A program made the position numbers and the translations under genes. The notes beneath the pieces are model-generated. The model did no database searches. It saw only the letters and a list, made by a program, of their open reading frames with translations, and was not told the DNA's origin. From Acinetobacter bouvetii (GTDB lineage Bacteria > Pseudomonadota > Gammaproteobacteria > Pseudomonadales > Moraxellaceae), in the NCBI RefSeq assembly GCF_902753875.1, contig NZ_CADDTS010000048.1, positions 186,001 to 250,000 of the forward strand: a stretch of 64,000 bases of DNA. Reading direction: 5' to 3'. Positions within the stretch are counted from its first letter, which is position 1; each line of letters starts with the position of its first letter. Below are positions 8,258 through 16,007 of this stretch, piece after piece.

Positions 8258-8470
8258 TTAGTCAATCGTAACCCGCATGTTATAAATGGGGGTGGAAAAA
8301 TCAGTCAGGAGACAAGACTCAGGGCTGTAGAATTGTGGATTTTGGGTACTTTCCCCCGTGTTTTTACGGGTAATGCTGCTTTTTTGTACAGTGTTTTTTG
8401 GAGTTGATTCAACACGAGTTTCTGTTGAACCCTGACCTTTTTTATAAGTCTTAATCAATTTATTAGACAT
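8258..8470 (-). CDS. Small basic, probably disordered protein (tandem element copy 2)
   Basis: Second copy of the 70-residue protein, from ATG at 8470, with three substitutions relative to copy 1. Same place in the minus-strand run: 6 bases after the 35-residue gene and 26 bases before the membrane protein gene. Function unknown. Confidence 0.55.
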   Translation of the reverse strand: MSNKLIKTYKKGQGSTETRVESTPKNTVQKSSITRKNTGESTQNPQFYSPESCLLTDFSTPIYNMRVTID

Positions 8471-8476
8471 ATTGAA

Positions 8477-8584
8477 TCACCCCAAACAACGAGTTAAATG
8501 AAATGAAAGAAGGCTTTTATGCATCAAGGAATAACAACGAGGACATTCAGCAATGTCCATTTGATGAACTGCATTAATTTTCAT
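8477..8584 (-). CDS. 35-residue Cys-rich protein, putative zinc-binding (tandem element copy 2)
   Basis: Identical in layout to 7109-7216: ATG at 8584 overlaps the stop of the preceding gene (TAATG), and the product has the CPRC plus terminal Cys pattern. Presence of the same overlapping frame in both copies supports it being translated, though the copies are too recent to prove selection. Confidence 0.5.
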   Translation of the reverse strand: MKINAVHQMDIAECPRCYSLMHKSLLSFHLTRCLG

Positions 8585-8841
8585 TAGCAATCCCCCATTT
8601 CTTCTTTTAATTCAGCGTTTGTTTTTTTGTAGATATCTGCATGGGCATCAATGAATGAATAGTCATATGCCATTTCACTTGCCACCAATGCCAAATGTTC
8701 TAAACACTGCTCTGTAGAGAAAGCAGGTACAAAGTTCTCTAAAGCACATTGACCGTGTTGAGACACCAGCTCTGCTACCCGATTAAAGGCAGCCTGAGTA
8801 AAGTCTTGTGTATCTTTGTAAGTTAGAATTGGCATATTCAT
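8584..8841 (-). CDS. Small acidic protein of unknown function (tandem element copy 2)
   Basis: 85-residue product identical to that of 7216-7473, start ATG at 8841. First gene of the minus-strand run of copy 2, with the operator repeats immediately upstream. Confidence 0.6.
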   Translation of the reverse strand: MNMPILTYKDTQDFTQAAFNRVAELVSQHGQCALENFVPAFSTEQCLEHLALVASEMAYDYSFIDAHADIYKKTNAELKEEMGDC

Positions 8842-8913
8842 ACATGTATACAAATCACATTTGGAGAAATATAGAACAAGTATACATGTATATGCAACAC
8901 ATGTATACAAATT
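8839..8913. promoter_or_regulatory. Divergent control region with three ATGTATAC-type repeats (copy 2)
   Basis: Exact copy of the region at 7471-7545, with the operator-like motifs at 8841-8852, 8880-8893 and 8897-8908. Confidence 0.5.
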
Positions 8914-8965
8914 TATTTGTATATTTGTATTCCTCGAGACATTTTATTTTTGGAAACTTGCAGAA

Positions 8966-9154
8966 ATGGCAAAAACAGTTAGGTTAAGCGATGAGGAACA
9001 AGAGCTGATTAGGAAGAAAGCTGTTGAACTAAATAAGAAATTAATGGAAAAAAACAAACAACCATTAAGAGACAGCGAAGTAGTTCATGCAGTTCTTGAA
9101 CTGTCACTAAATAGGCTTACTGTAGGAAACTCAGGAAACCTTATTCTAGAATAA
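8966..9154 (+). CDS. Ribbon-helix-helix-like DNA-binding protein (tandem element copy 2)
   Basis: Identical to the 62-residue protein at 7598-7786 (MAKTVRLSDEEQ), with the same upstream operators and the same downstream hairpin (near 9159-9182). Confidence 0.55.
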   Translation: MAKTVRLSDEEQELIRKKAVELNKKLMEKNKQPLRDSEVVHAVLELSLNRLTVGNSGNLILE

Positions 9155-9196
9155 AAAAAAGGGAGTTAAATACTCCCTTTCTTTTTGCTCTGACGA

Positions 9197-9283
9197 ATGT
9201 CGCATAACGTAACTATTATGTTAAATAAGATATCCGAGATTGCGCCCCATATAACTCAGCCGTTGGCATAACTTCACTGGAGA
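9197..9283. repeat. Hairpin 3: half attachment site with intact left dif-like arm
   Basis: Repeats the left half of hairpin 2: XerC arm ATGTCGCATAA, 8-base centre and XerD arm TTATGTTAAAT (9197-9226), then the CCGAGATTGCG..CTTCACTGGAGA flank. The right arm and the right half of the central palindrome are absent. The array therefore reads (degenerate half) - element 1 - full hairpin - element 2 - half hairpin, as expected if copies were added by recombination at one chromosomal site. Confidence 0.65.
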
Positions 9284-9416
9284 TAATATAAAGATGCTCA
9301 ATTGGCTTTGCATATACCAACGCCAACTGATGTTTGAAATGATTAATTTTTAATAACAGCGTGTTGAGTTCCATTACACTGTTATCTTTGATAAGTGAAA
9401 TATAATTTTCAATCAT
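9284..9416 (-). pseudogene. Remnant ORF cut by the tandem element
   Basis: An ATG at 9416 (MIENYISLIKDNSV), preceded by AGGACT at a good distance, opens a frame of about 45 codons of unique sequence that then enters the repeat at 9283 and stops at 9216. The unique part looks like the N-terminus of a soluble helical protein; the tail is repeat-encoded. I read it as a host or older element gene interrupted at the junction. Function unknown. Confidence 0.35.
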
Positions 9417-9465
9417 TATTTAATAGTCCTAGCCTTATAAATAATTTGAAAGTCATTAAATTAAT

Positions 9466-10605
9466 TTACCTCGGCACCTGTACGCCACCATGCCGTCCTT
9501 CTGGGCTAAATACAATTTGCCATAATTGTAAGTCTCGTGCGCGAAAAGCTCCTGCGCAGGCATTTAAATAGTAGCTAAACATACGTTTAAAACGTTCACT
9601 GTAATTAGACTCAATCTGTGGCCAAATTTCATTAAAACGCTCATACCACGCGGATAAAGTTAAATCATAATCCGCACCAAAATTATGCCAATCTTCCATA
9701 ACAAATTTACCGCTGCTGTGATGTGCAATATTCTCTATAGATGGTAAACAGCCGTTGGGGAAAATATATTTACTGGTCCAAGCATCAGCATTCAGCATAG
9801 TGGAATTAGAGCCAATGGTATGCAGCAAAAATAACCCATCCTGTTTTAGATTTCCTTTGACAACATTAAAATAAGTTTCATAATTTTTCGGACCGACATG
9901 CTCAAACATACCGATAGAAACCACGCGGTCAAATTGATGATAAATATCGCGGTAATCGGTCAGCAGGATATTTACATCTAAGGACTGACAGCGTTCCATC
10001 GCCAATTTTTGCTGTTCTTTTGAAATAGTGATACCTGTAACAGAAACCTGATAGTTTTTAGCAGCATATTCTGCCAAGCCTCCCCAGCCGCAGCCAATAT
10101 CCAGTACTTTCATGCCTGGTTTAAGGTCTAATTTTCGGCAAATCAAATCCAGTTTGTGTTGTTGTGCCTGTTCTAAATTTTCAGCATCTTTCCAATACGC
10201 ACATGAATATTGCATATAAGGATCCAGCATTAATGAAAATAGGTCATTGCCTAAATCATAATGCTCTTCTCCCACCATCCATGCCCTTTTTTTGGACTGA
10301 AAATTCCTAAACCGCGCAATCGCAATACGAATAATATTTTTTAAATTATTGGGAACTTTTTTATCTAATTGCGCACGCAAAATTTTATGGAAAAAAATAT
10401 CCAGCCTTTCACAGTCCCACCAGCCATCCATATAGCTATCGCCCAATCCAAGAGAACCTTCTTGGATGATTCTGCTATAAAACTGAGGATTATGAATTTG
10501 AATATCATGTAGTTGATCACCGTTAATCACAATACTGGCTTCATTTAATAAGCTTTCTATTAATTCTTTTAAATGATCGTCTTTACTGCCAATAAAACTA
10601 TTCAT
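9466..10605 (-). CDS. cfa: Cyclopropane-fatty-acyl-phospholipid synthase
   Basis: 379 residues, close to the usual 380 of the family. It transfers a methylene group from S-adenosylmethionine to cis-unsaturated acyl chains of membrane phospholipids at the inner face of the membrane. The SAM-binding motif VLDIGCGWGG lies at 168-177 and the GMFEHVG segment that lines the bicarbonate/active site follows. The start ATG at 10605 has AGGAGTTGAT just upstream. It stands alone, divergent from the DUF1826 gene. Family call firm. Confidence 0.93.
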   Translation of the reverse strand: MNSFIGSKDDHLKELIESLLNEASIVINGDQLHDIQIHNPQFYSRIIQEGSLGLGDSYMDGWWDCERLDIFFHKILRAQLDKKVPNNLKNIIRIAIARFRNFQSKKRAWMVGEEHYDLGNDLFSLMLDPYMQYSCAYWKDAENLEQAQQHKLDLICRKLDLKPGMKVLDIGCGWGGLAEYAAKNYQVSVTGITISKEQQKLAMERCQSLDVNILLTDYRDIYHQFDRVVSIGMFEHVGPKNYETYFNVVKGNLKQDGLFLLHTIGSNSTMLNADAWTSKYIFPNGCLPSIENIAHHSSGKFVMEDWHNFGADYDLTLSAWYERFNEIWPQIESNYSERFKRMFSYYLNACAGAFRARDLQLWQIVFSPEGRHGGVQVPR

Positions 10606-10922
10606 ATCAACTCCTAAAGATCTTTAAGTTATTGATTCATATATTTCTATTGCGTATTCATTACATGTTTTTTTATATTTAATTCTGTTATAACTTAATC
10701 TAATCTCAAAAAATACTCATTTAACAAATTGTATAAACATAATTAAACAACACTTACTACATAAATCCGTTGCTTCAACTTAAAGAAATAAACGGATATT
10801 GCAGCCAAACTGCATTGTAATCCCCGAAAAAATATAAAAAATGATCTGTACATATTGCATACGTGCTATATCGCTGAATTTGAAAGTATATAATGGGCCA
10901 TGTTTTATAATTTCGATCCAGT
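10606..10922. other. Divergent intergenic region cfa / DUF1826 gene
   Basis: 317 bases of AT-rich DNA must hold both promoters. For the plus strand a TTGAAA..TATAAT-like pair can be drawn at about 10877-10901, weakly. A short TTTTATAATTTC near 10903 is reminiscent of, but does not match, the palindromic Zur boxes often found before DUF1826 genes. Nothing else stands out. Confidence 0.35.
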
Positions 10923-11618
10923 ATGAGCAGCGCATTTTTCGATAGCAAACAAATTGGTTTGGTTACAAGTTTTCCTGAGCTTGTGAATACGCCATTTCAA
11001 GGCGATATCAACGCGATTTGCTGGTCAAGACGCTTGCTGGGCGATTTTAATGAAATTGTGAATAAGCTTGAATTAAAAGAAAATATTACCGAAGTTTCTG
11101 TTGAAGATCTTTTGGCATTGGAGTTGTCCGAACAAGGTGATTTAGCCAAAAGAATCATTTTAAACGACATGAAGCAGCTTACTGATTGCGGTGCTTCACC
11201 TTCTTTAAATTTGCTCAAATGTTATGAGCGTGATGATGAACTCAATTTTATTTCAACTGATGTATATTCCTATCATGTAGACCGATCACCCATCGCCACT
11301 GATACGTTTTTATGTACTTATTATGGTGCAGCAAGTGATATTTTGCCGAATGATCAGGTTGAACAAAAAATTTTAATTCCTGAAATTAGAGAAAAGCTTC
11401 GGGATTTACACGATGGACCAGATACTGAGTTTGAAGACTTTTTAGAAGAATATTTCTTTGATCTGCATTATCAGCCAAAACCTAATGCCCAACCTGTAAA
11501 TTTAGGCTTAGGACACCTCTGGCGTTTGGCGGTAGATCATCCAACACAGCAAGTACTGCCCTGTGTGCATCGCGCTCCTATAGAAAATAATCAGCTGCGC
11601 TTGCTTTTGATTTGTTAA
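10923..11618 (+). CDS. DUF1826 family protein
   Basis: 231 residues, cytoplasmic, start ATG at 10923. Features typical of DUF1826 are the early ICWSR motif, the C-rich LTDCGA segment, the SYHVDRSP.. TDTFLCTYYGA core and the late HRAPI. The fold is related to 2-oxoglutarate oxygenases by its HxD-like VDRSP/HRAP layout, but the function is not established; in other proteobacteria such genes sit in zinc-limitation (Zur) regulons. Here it is a single gene with no zinc-related neighbour. Confidence 0.8.
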   Translation: MSSAFFDSKQIGLVTSFPELVNTPFQGDINAICWSRRLLGDFNEIVNKLELKENITEVSVEDLLALELSEQGDLAKRIILNDMKQLTDCGASPSLNLLKCYERDDELNFISTDVYSYHVDRSPIATDTFLCTYYGAASDILPNDQVEQKILIPEIREKLRDLHDGPDTEFEDFLEEYFFDLHYQPKPNAQPVNLGLGHLWRLAVDHPTQQVLPCVHRAPIENNQLRLLLIC

Positions 11619-11743
11619 ACAGTTTCTAATTTAAAACCTAGTTTGGCACTTATTCACCATAAAACTGTCACCCAAATACCAAATCACTTTGATTGAGAAA
11701 GTTAGATTAAATCTAACGAAGCCAACCTCATCAAGGATGAAAA

Positions 11744-12028
11744 ATGTTAGATAAAAAATTAAAAGACTTTCGTGAAAAGCTGGTACTTGACCATTTTGCA
11801 GATGAAGTGAAACAGGATTTTGATGCGGTATTGAGTACATTTCCCCATCCGCATTATGAATTAATCGCGACAGGTGCTGTGCATGATGGACGTGATGATG
11901 TGCTGACTTATCACCGGTCTTCGCGTAAAGCATTTCCAGATCAGCATCACGAATTGATCGCACTTCGTCATACAGATGATGCTGTGATTTGTGAATTTTG
12001 GCTTTTAGGTACTCACAAAGGTTATTAA
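11744..12028 (+). CDS. SnoaL/NTF2-like protein, shortened
   Basis: 94 residues (MLDKKLKDFREKL). The segment DAVLSTFPHPHYELIATGAVHDGRDDVLTYH followed by CEFWLLGTHKG is the front two thirds of the ester-cyclase/SnoaL-like fold of small ligand-binding proteins and polyketide-type cyclases. Family members usually run on for another 40-60 residues after this GTHKG; here a stop follows one residue later. I see no continuation in another frame before the next gene, so the 3' part was probably lost by deletion and the product may be non-functional. Confidence 0.5.
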   Translation: MLDKKLKDFREKLVLDHFADEVKQDFDAVLSTFPHPHYELIATGAVHDGRDDVLTYHRSSRKAFPDQHHELIALRHTDDAVICEFWLLGTHKGY

Positions 12029-12109
12029 AGTTACCCGTGAAACTGCAAAAAAGTTTTAGTTAAAAAAACACTAAAAATTTAAGATTATTTTTATAAAAGG
12101 AAACATGCT

Positions 12110-12997
12110 ATGGATTCAGCATTTATTAGTATAGGCATGCCTATCGCCTTAATTATCATTATGATGGGTCTAGGCTTTGAAGTCACAGTGCAGGATTTTA
12201 AACGTGTTAAGGACAATCCTAAAAATGTGTTGATTGCCTTGTTTTGTCAGTTGGTTTTACTCATTACAATCGCTTTTTGTTTAGCGAAGTTTTTTAAACT
12301 GGAACCATTATTGGCTGTTGGTTTAATGATTTTAGCGGCATCACCAGGCGGGAGCACTGCAAATTTGTTCAGCTATCTGTTTAAAGGTGATATTGCGCTG
12401 AACATTACTTTAACAGCCTTCAATTCGGTCATTGCTGCTTTCACCTTACCTTTGGTCGCGACCTTATCCTTAACCTATTTTATGCAAAATGACACCACTG
12501 TTGGGATACAGTTAGATAAGTTGGTACAAGTTTTTCTACTGATTTTGCTGCCTTTAGTTATTGGTATGCTCATACGATCAAAAAAACCTGCATTTGCTAA
12601 AAAAATGGAAAGTTTTGTCAAATATTTTTCAGTGACTTTTCTCGTGGTGATCTGTGTAGGTGCTTTGTTCAAGGAAAAGGAAAATATTGCGGGGTATTTT
12701 GCCGATGTAGGTTTAGTCTGTGCCCTATTTTGTGCAATCAGTTTAGCAATTGGATACTTCATTCCTCGTATTTTCAAAATGAATGAAGCTGAAGCGCGTG
12801 CCTGTGCTTTTGAAATTGGTATTCACAACAGTGCCGTAGCATTAACTATTGCCATTTCTGTTTTAGGCAGTACAACCATTGCCATACCAGCAGCAGTTTA
12901 TTCAGTGATTATGATTTTCTTTGCTTTTGCTGTTGGTCTTATCTTTAAGCTGAAAGATAGAAATAGTCTAAATACCACAAAAGTAATTGCAGAGTAA
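12110..12997 (+). CDS. Bile acid:sodium symporter family (BASS/SBF) transporter
   Basis: 295 residues with about nine or ten hydrophobic segments, an inner-membrane secondary transporter. The early MMGLGFEVTVQDFKRV loop, the LAASPGGSTANL motif and the late EIGIHNSAVALTIAISVLGS helix are diagnostic of the SBF family, which imports organic acids with sodium. The start ATG at 12110 follows AAAGGAAACATGCT. Substrate unknown. It stands just upstream of, and convergent with, the amidohydrolase/TetR/BMP transporter block. Confidence 0.85.
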   Translation: MDSAFISIGMPIALIIIMMGLGFEVTVQDFKRVKDNPKNVLIALFCQLVLLITIAFCLAKFFKLEPLLAVGLMILAASPGGSTANLFSYLFKGDIALNITLTAFNSVIAAFTLPLVATLSLTYFMQNDTTVGIQLDKLVQVFLLILLPLVIGMLIRSKKPAFAKKMESFVKYFSVTFLVVICVGALFKEKENIAGYFADVGLVCALFCAISLAIGYFIPRIFKMNEAEARACAFEIGIHNSAVALTIAISVLGSTTIAIPAAVYSVIMIFFAFAVGLIFKLKDRNSLNTTKVIAE

Positions 12998-13027
12998 ATT
13001 AAATAGACTCTGGTAATGAAATGAGTA

Positions 13028-13077
13028 TTTCTAGCTTGGCAATTGTTTTCTACTCTGAAAATGTACCAAGCTAGAAA
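13028..13077. terminator. Candidate bidirectional terminator
   Basis: A perfect 12-bp inverted repeat, TTTCTAGCTTGG (13028-13039) and CCAAGCTAGAAA (13066-13077), with a 26-base loop and a downstream TTTTT lies between two convergent genes. Confidence 0.55.
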
Positions 13078-13093
13078 TCGAATTTTTCAGCAA

Positions 13094-14326
13094 CTACCCA
13101 TTTAGAGAATAGCTTATTTTACCTTTGTGAATCGTGAGCTTTCTTGCGGAAATACGTGCAATCACTTCAGCTGAGCATGAAGCATCAAATAATACAATAT
13201 CTGCATCCATACCTATTTGAGGCCACACCATTTCACCCGCATGATTGAGTGGTGTCGTACCCGTTGCAAAATACAGTGCGCGCGAAAGATGGTATTCATT
13301 TTTCCAGCCGTATAGTTGTGCAATGATATTACTACGTTCGATAATGTCCCCTTGACCAAAGGGATACCAGTGATCCATGACGCTGTCGGTACCTACCTCT
13401 ACCTGCACCTCATAATCTCTTAATTCTGCAAGTGGCATTTTAAATTGAATTGGCACACCACTGACCAATTTAATCCCTAAATCACGCATTCTGGCGGCGT
13501 AATCTGCAAGCTCACCCTGTTTAAATATATCGTATAGAACAAAAGCATGACTTAAATTTACCTTGGATTTTAAACTAGGGTTTTGCTCCACCAAATCAAA
13601 TAAATAATCGAGCGATGTTTTACCCACATTCCCTCGTTCATGTATATGAAAATCTATACCAACGTTATAGTCCAAAGCTAATTGTACGGTTGTATCCAAA
13701 GATTTTTGCATATTGCCGTCAATTTCTGCAGGATCTAAACCACCGACATAGTTACATCCCATGGACAATACTTCTTTCATTAATTCGACCGCATCATCAC
13801 GATACAAACCATGCTGTGGAAAAGCGACTGTTTTCGCAGATATTAACGGTGAATATTGATTTAAAATTTCCTGAATTTTGGCAAAATGCTGGACGCCAAT
13901 TGAATGATCAATATTACAATGCGCTAAAGTTCTGGTTGCCCCTTTTGAAATAATCAAATCCAGAATTGCTTTTGCACGATGTTCCAATACAGGCAATTGT
14001 TCAGGCAATAATGTCTTTTCAATTTGAATCATCTCTGCGACAGATTTATTTTCTTCTGCGGCACGCCATGGTCCACCATAATAAGTTTTATCCAAATGAA
14101 TATGAGCATCATTAATGCCTGGTAATGCCAAAGCTTGCCCGCCGTCGCATTGAGATAGGCCTTTTAATGTTTCAGGAATTTCATCAAAATAAATATTAAC
14201 AATTTTGCCATTTTCTATATGTAAATGCGCTGTTGTGGTTTTAGTGGCCACAACATTGCCAGCATCATCATATTCAAATGCGCGTTCTAAACGAATATTT
14301 TTGAGTAAATATGTAGTCTCATTCAT
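13094..14326 (-). CDS. Cytosine-deaminase-like amidohydrolase
   Basis: 410 residues, cytoplasmic metal-dependent hydrolase of the amidohydrolase superfamily, CodA/ammelide-hydrolase branch. Metal ligands are visible: HIHLDK (His75, His77), a second His in FHIHERG near 228, SHAF near 260 and Asp in GTDSVMDHWYPFG near 317. The branch deaminates or opens small nitrogen heterocycles; the substrate is not readable here. AAAGGTGATAAACC precedes the ATG. It follows the tetR gene in the same direction with an operator copy directly upstream, so it belongs to that regulon. Confidence 0.8.
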   Translation of the reverse strand: MNETTYLLKNIRLERAFEYDDAGNVVATKTTTAHLHIENGKIVNIYFDEIPETLKGLSQCDGGQALALPGINDAHIHLDKTYYGGPWRAAEENKSVAEMIQIEKTLLPEQLPVLEHRAKAILDLIISKGATRTLAHCNIDHSIGVQHFAKIQEILNQYSPLISAKTVAFPQHGLYRDDAVELMKEVLSMGCNYVGGLDPAEIDGNMQKSLDTTVQLALDYNVGIDFHIHERGNVGKTSLDYLFDLVEQNPSLKSKVNLSHAFVLYDIFKQGELADYAARMRDLGIKLVSGVPIQFKMPLAELRDYEVQVEVGTDSVMDHWYPFGQGDIIERSNIIAQLYGWKNEYHLSRALYFATGTTPLNHAGEMVWPQIGMDADIVLFDASCSAEVIARISARKLTIHKGKISYSLNG

Positions 14327-14341
14327 GGTTTATCACCTTTT

Positions 14342-14360
14342 ATAAGTAAATACTTACTTA
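14342..14360. promoter_or_regulatory. Putative TetR operator, copy 1
   Basis: ATAAGTAAATACTTAC (14342-14357) followed by TTA is the same motif, inverted and with one change, as the copies at 19685-19700 and 21457-21476. It lies 15-30 bases before the amidohydrolase start. No -24/-12 element accompanies this copy. Confidence 0.6.
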
Positions 14361-14405
14361 TTTTTAATATTGATTTTTTACTTTCATCAGACTGAAAGTA
14401 TGGGG

Positions 14406-15062
14406 TTATGCTTTGATAAAACTTTCTAACATTTGTCGGCACATATTTTTATGCTGTTGTTGCCAGTTTCCATCAACCAGATCTGTTTTAAACATAAAAG
14501 ACATGGTGAGTGCATTTGATTTAGGAAATACAATCAAACTGACAATCATTGTGTACAAATGCAGCGGATCTATCCCCTGTTTGATTAACCGCATTTCCAC
14601 ACCACGATGCAATAAAATTTCAATATAATGAAGCAAATGTGAGGAAATTAGAGGGATAGCACTCGATTTTTGAATATTTTCGGCATTATTCAGGTTTTCA
14701 AATTGCAAAATTCGAAACAGTTCCCGGTGGGTCGAAAAATGCTCTTCGGTAAAATCATAAAGCTTTAAAATCCCCTGAATCGGATCAATCGTTCCAATAT
14801 CTAGATTTAATTGCAATTCACTACGGCGTAATTCATTGACTGTATATTCCAAGACCTCGACATAGAGTTGTTCTTTACTCTTAAAATAATGATAAATCAT
14901 ACGTATATTGGTTTGAGCTGCTTTGGCCAAGTGCTCAACACGAACGCCACTCACCCCTTTTTCTGCAAATTCGAGTAATGCAACACGTAAAATATTGTCC
15001 CGATTAGATATCTCTGAAGATGACCTATTTTTAGACGATGATGCGATTGTTTTATTGCTCAT
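14406..15062 (-). CDS. TetR-family transcriptional regulator
   Basis: 218 residues. Residues about 20-70 are the TetR helix-turn-helix (ILRVALLEFAEKGVSGVRV ... IYHYFKSKEQLY); the rest is an all-helical ligand-binding domain. It sits inside the operon of BMP transporter and amidohydrolase genes, 15 bases after the second permease. Three copies of a GTAAGTA..TACTTAC palindrome in front of surrounding transcription units are its probable targets. The ligand is presumably the imported compound or a breakdown product. Confidence 0.9.
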   Translation of the reverse strand: MSNKTIASSSKNRSSSEISNRDNILRVALLEFAEKGVSGVRVEHLAKAAQTNIRMIYHYFKSKEQLYVEVLEYTVNELRRSELQLNLDIGTIDPIQGILKLYDFTEEHFSTHRELFRILQFENLNNAENIQKSSAIPLISSHLLHYIEILLHRGVEMRLIKQGIDPLHLYTMIVSLIVFPKSNALTMSFMFKTDLVDGNWQQQHKNMCRQMLESFIKA

Positions 15063-15077
15063 AATAATTGCTCAAAA

Positions 15078-16004
15078 CTAATGTCCGATAAAAGGCACCG
15101 TAAGTGCTTTAGGCGCTGTTTGTTTGCCCATTAAACCTGCAACTGCAAATAAGGCTAATACATAAGGCAGCATAATTAATAATGCAGGTGGTACATTAAT
15201 ACCCATAGCTGGTAGTTGATATTGTAGTGCGCTGACTATACCAAACAGGAAGCAGGCTAAAGCGGTTTTAATGATATTCCAGTTACCAAAAATAATCGCA
15301 GCTAAAGCTAGGAATCCAATACCACTGGTCATACCCTCAGTAAAAGTATGAATATCTCCAAGTGAAATCAAGCAACCGGCAATAGATGCCATAATACTGG
15401 AAACAAAGACTCCAAAGTAACGTAATGCTGTAACTGATAGACCTGATTGATCTACAGTTTTAGGTTCTTCACCTACTGCATTGACACTAATACCAAGTGA
15501 AGTTTTCTTCATCATGAAGTACACAATAAATAGCAGCACCAAGCCAAAATATACGATCCAGGACTGATTAAAAATATTGGCTAAATTTGGAAATTGCTCT
15601 GGACTAAAGATTTGTAATTTATTAAATCCAAAACTGGTTTTGACATTGCCATCATTATTTTCAAAAAAGACTTTTCGATATATTAAAGTTGTTAAACCCA
15701 AAGCCAGAATATTAATACCAATCCCGGTCACCAGTTGATTGGCTTTTAAGGAAACACTTAAAAATGCCTGTAAAAGTGCCAAAGGCAAAATCCCAATAAT
15801 GGCGATTAAAAATCCGAGCATTGGGCTGTTGGTTAAATAGGCACCGTAAATTCCAAGAAATGCACCAGATAACATCATGCCGTCAACACTGGTATTAATA
15901 ACACCAGTTTTTTGGCTGACCAATTCACCTGTTGCTGCAATCAGCAATGGAGCAGATAAACGAATTGCAGCGCCCATAAAGATGGCTAAAATTTCGATAG
16001 ACAT
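15078..16004 (-). CDS. ABC transporter permease, purine/nucleoside (NupQ/YufQ-like)
   Basis: 308 residues, mostly hydrophobic with about eight to ten helices; inner-membrane permease of the BPD_transp_2 family paired with BMP-type binding proteins. The N-terminal LIAATGELVSQKTGVINTSVDGMMLSGA is the conserved signature of the second permease of such transporters. Overlaps nothing; 3 bases separate it from the upstream permease. Substrates of the family are nucleosides and related bases. Confidence 0.88.
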   Translation of the reverse strand: MSIEILAIFMGAAIRLSAPLLIAATGELVSQKTGVINTSVDGMMLSGAFLGIYGAYLTNSPMLGFLIAIIGILPLALLQAFLSVSLKANQLVTGIGINILALGLTTLIYRKVFFENNDGNVKTSFGFNKLQIFSPEQFPNLANIFNQSWIVYFGLVLLFIVYFMMKKTSLGISVNAVGEEPKTVDQSGLSVTALRYFGVFVSSIMASIAGCLISLGDIHTFTEGMTSGIGFLALAAIIFGNWNIIKTALACFLFGIVSALQYQLPAMGINVPPALLIMLPYVLALFAVAGLMGKQTAPKALTVPFIGH

Positions 16005-16007
16005 AGG

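Larger units (their letters stand above)
8241..9283. repeat. Direct repeat copy 2 (paired with 6873-7915)
   Basis: Second copy of the 1043-bp segment, offset 1368. It ends inside the left half of a third hairpin: identity stops at about 9283, where the element is followed by unrelated sequence in place of the right hairpin arm. Confidence 0.9.

Noticed and set aside
6580-9283. Reading the hairpin array as a small integron (attC sites with cassettes)
   Set aside because: The arms have an R''/L'' - L'/R'-like layout, but they match dif arms far better (CGCATAA, TTATGTTAAAT), the core GTTATGC does not fit the attC GTTRRRY form, the genes are divergent with own promoters, and no integrase gene is present.
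10880-10920. Zur box before the DUF1826 gene
   Set aside because: Only a partial TTTATAATTT-like match without the expected palindrome; family habit alone is not evidence here.
11631-11963. 110-codon minus-strand ORF across the SnoaL-like gene
   Set aside because: It is antisense to a gene with a recognisable fold, and its codon use follows the complementary strand.
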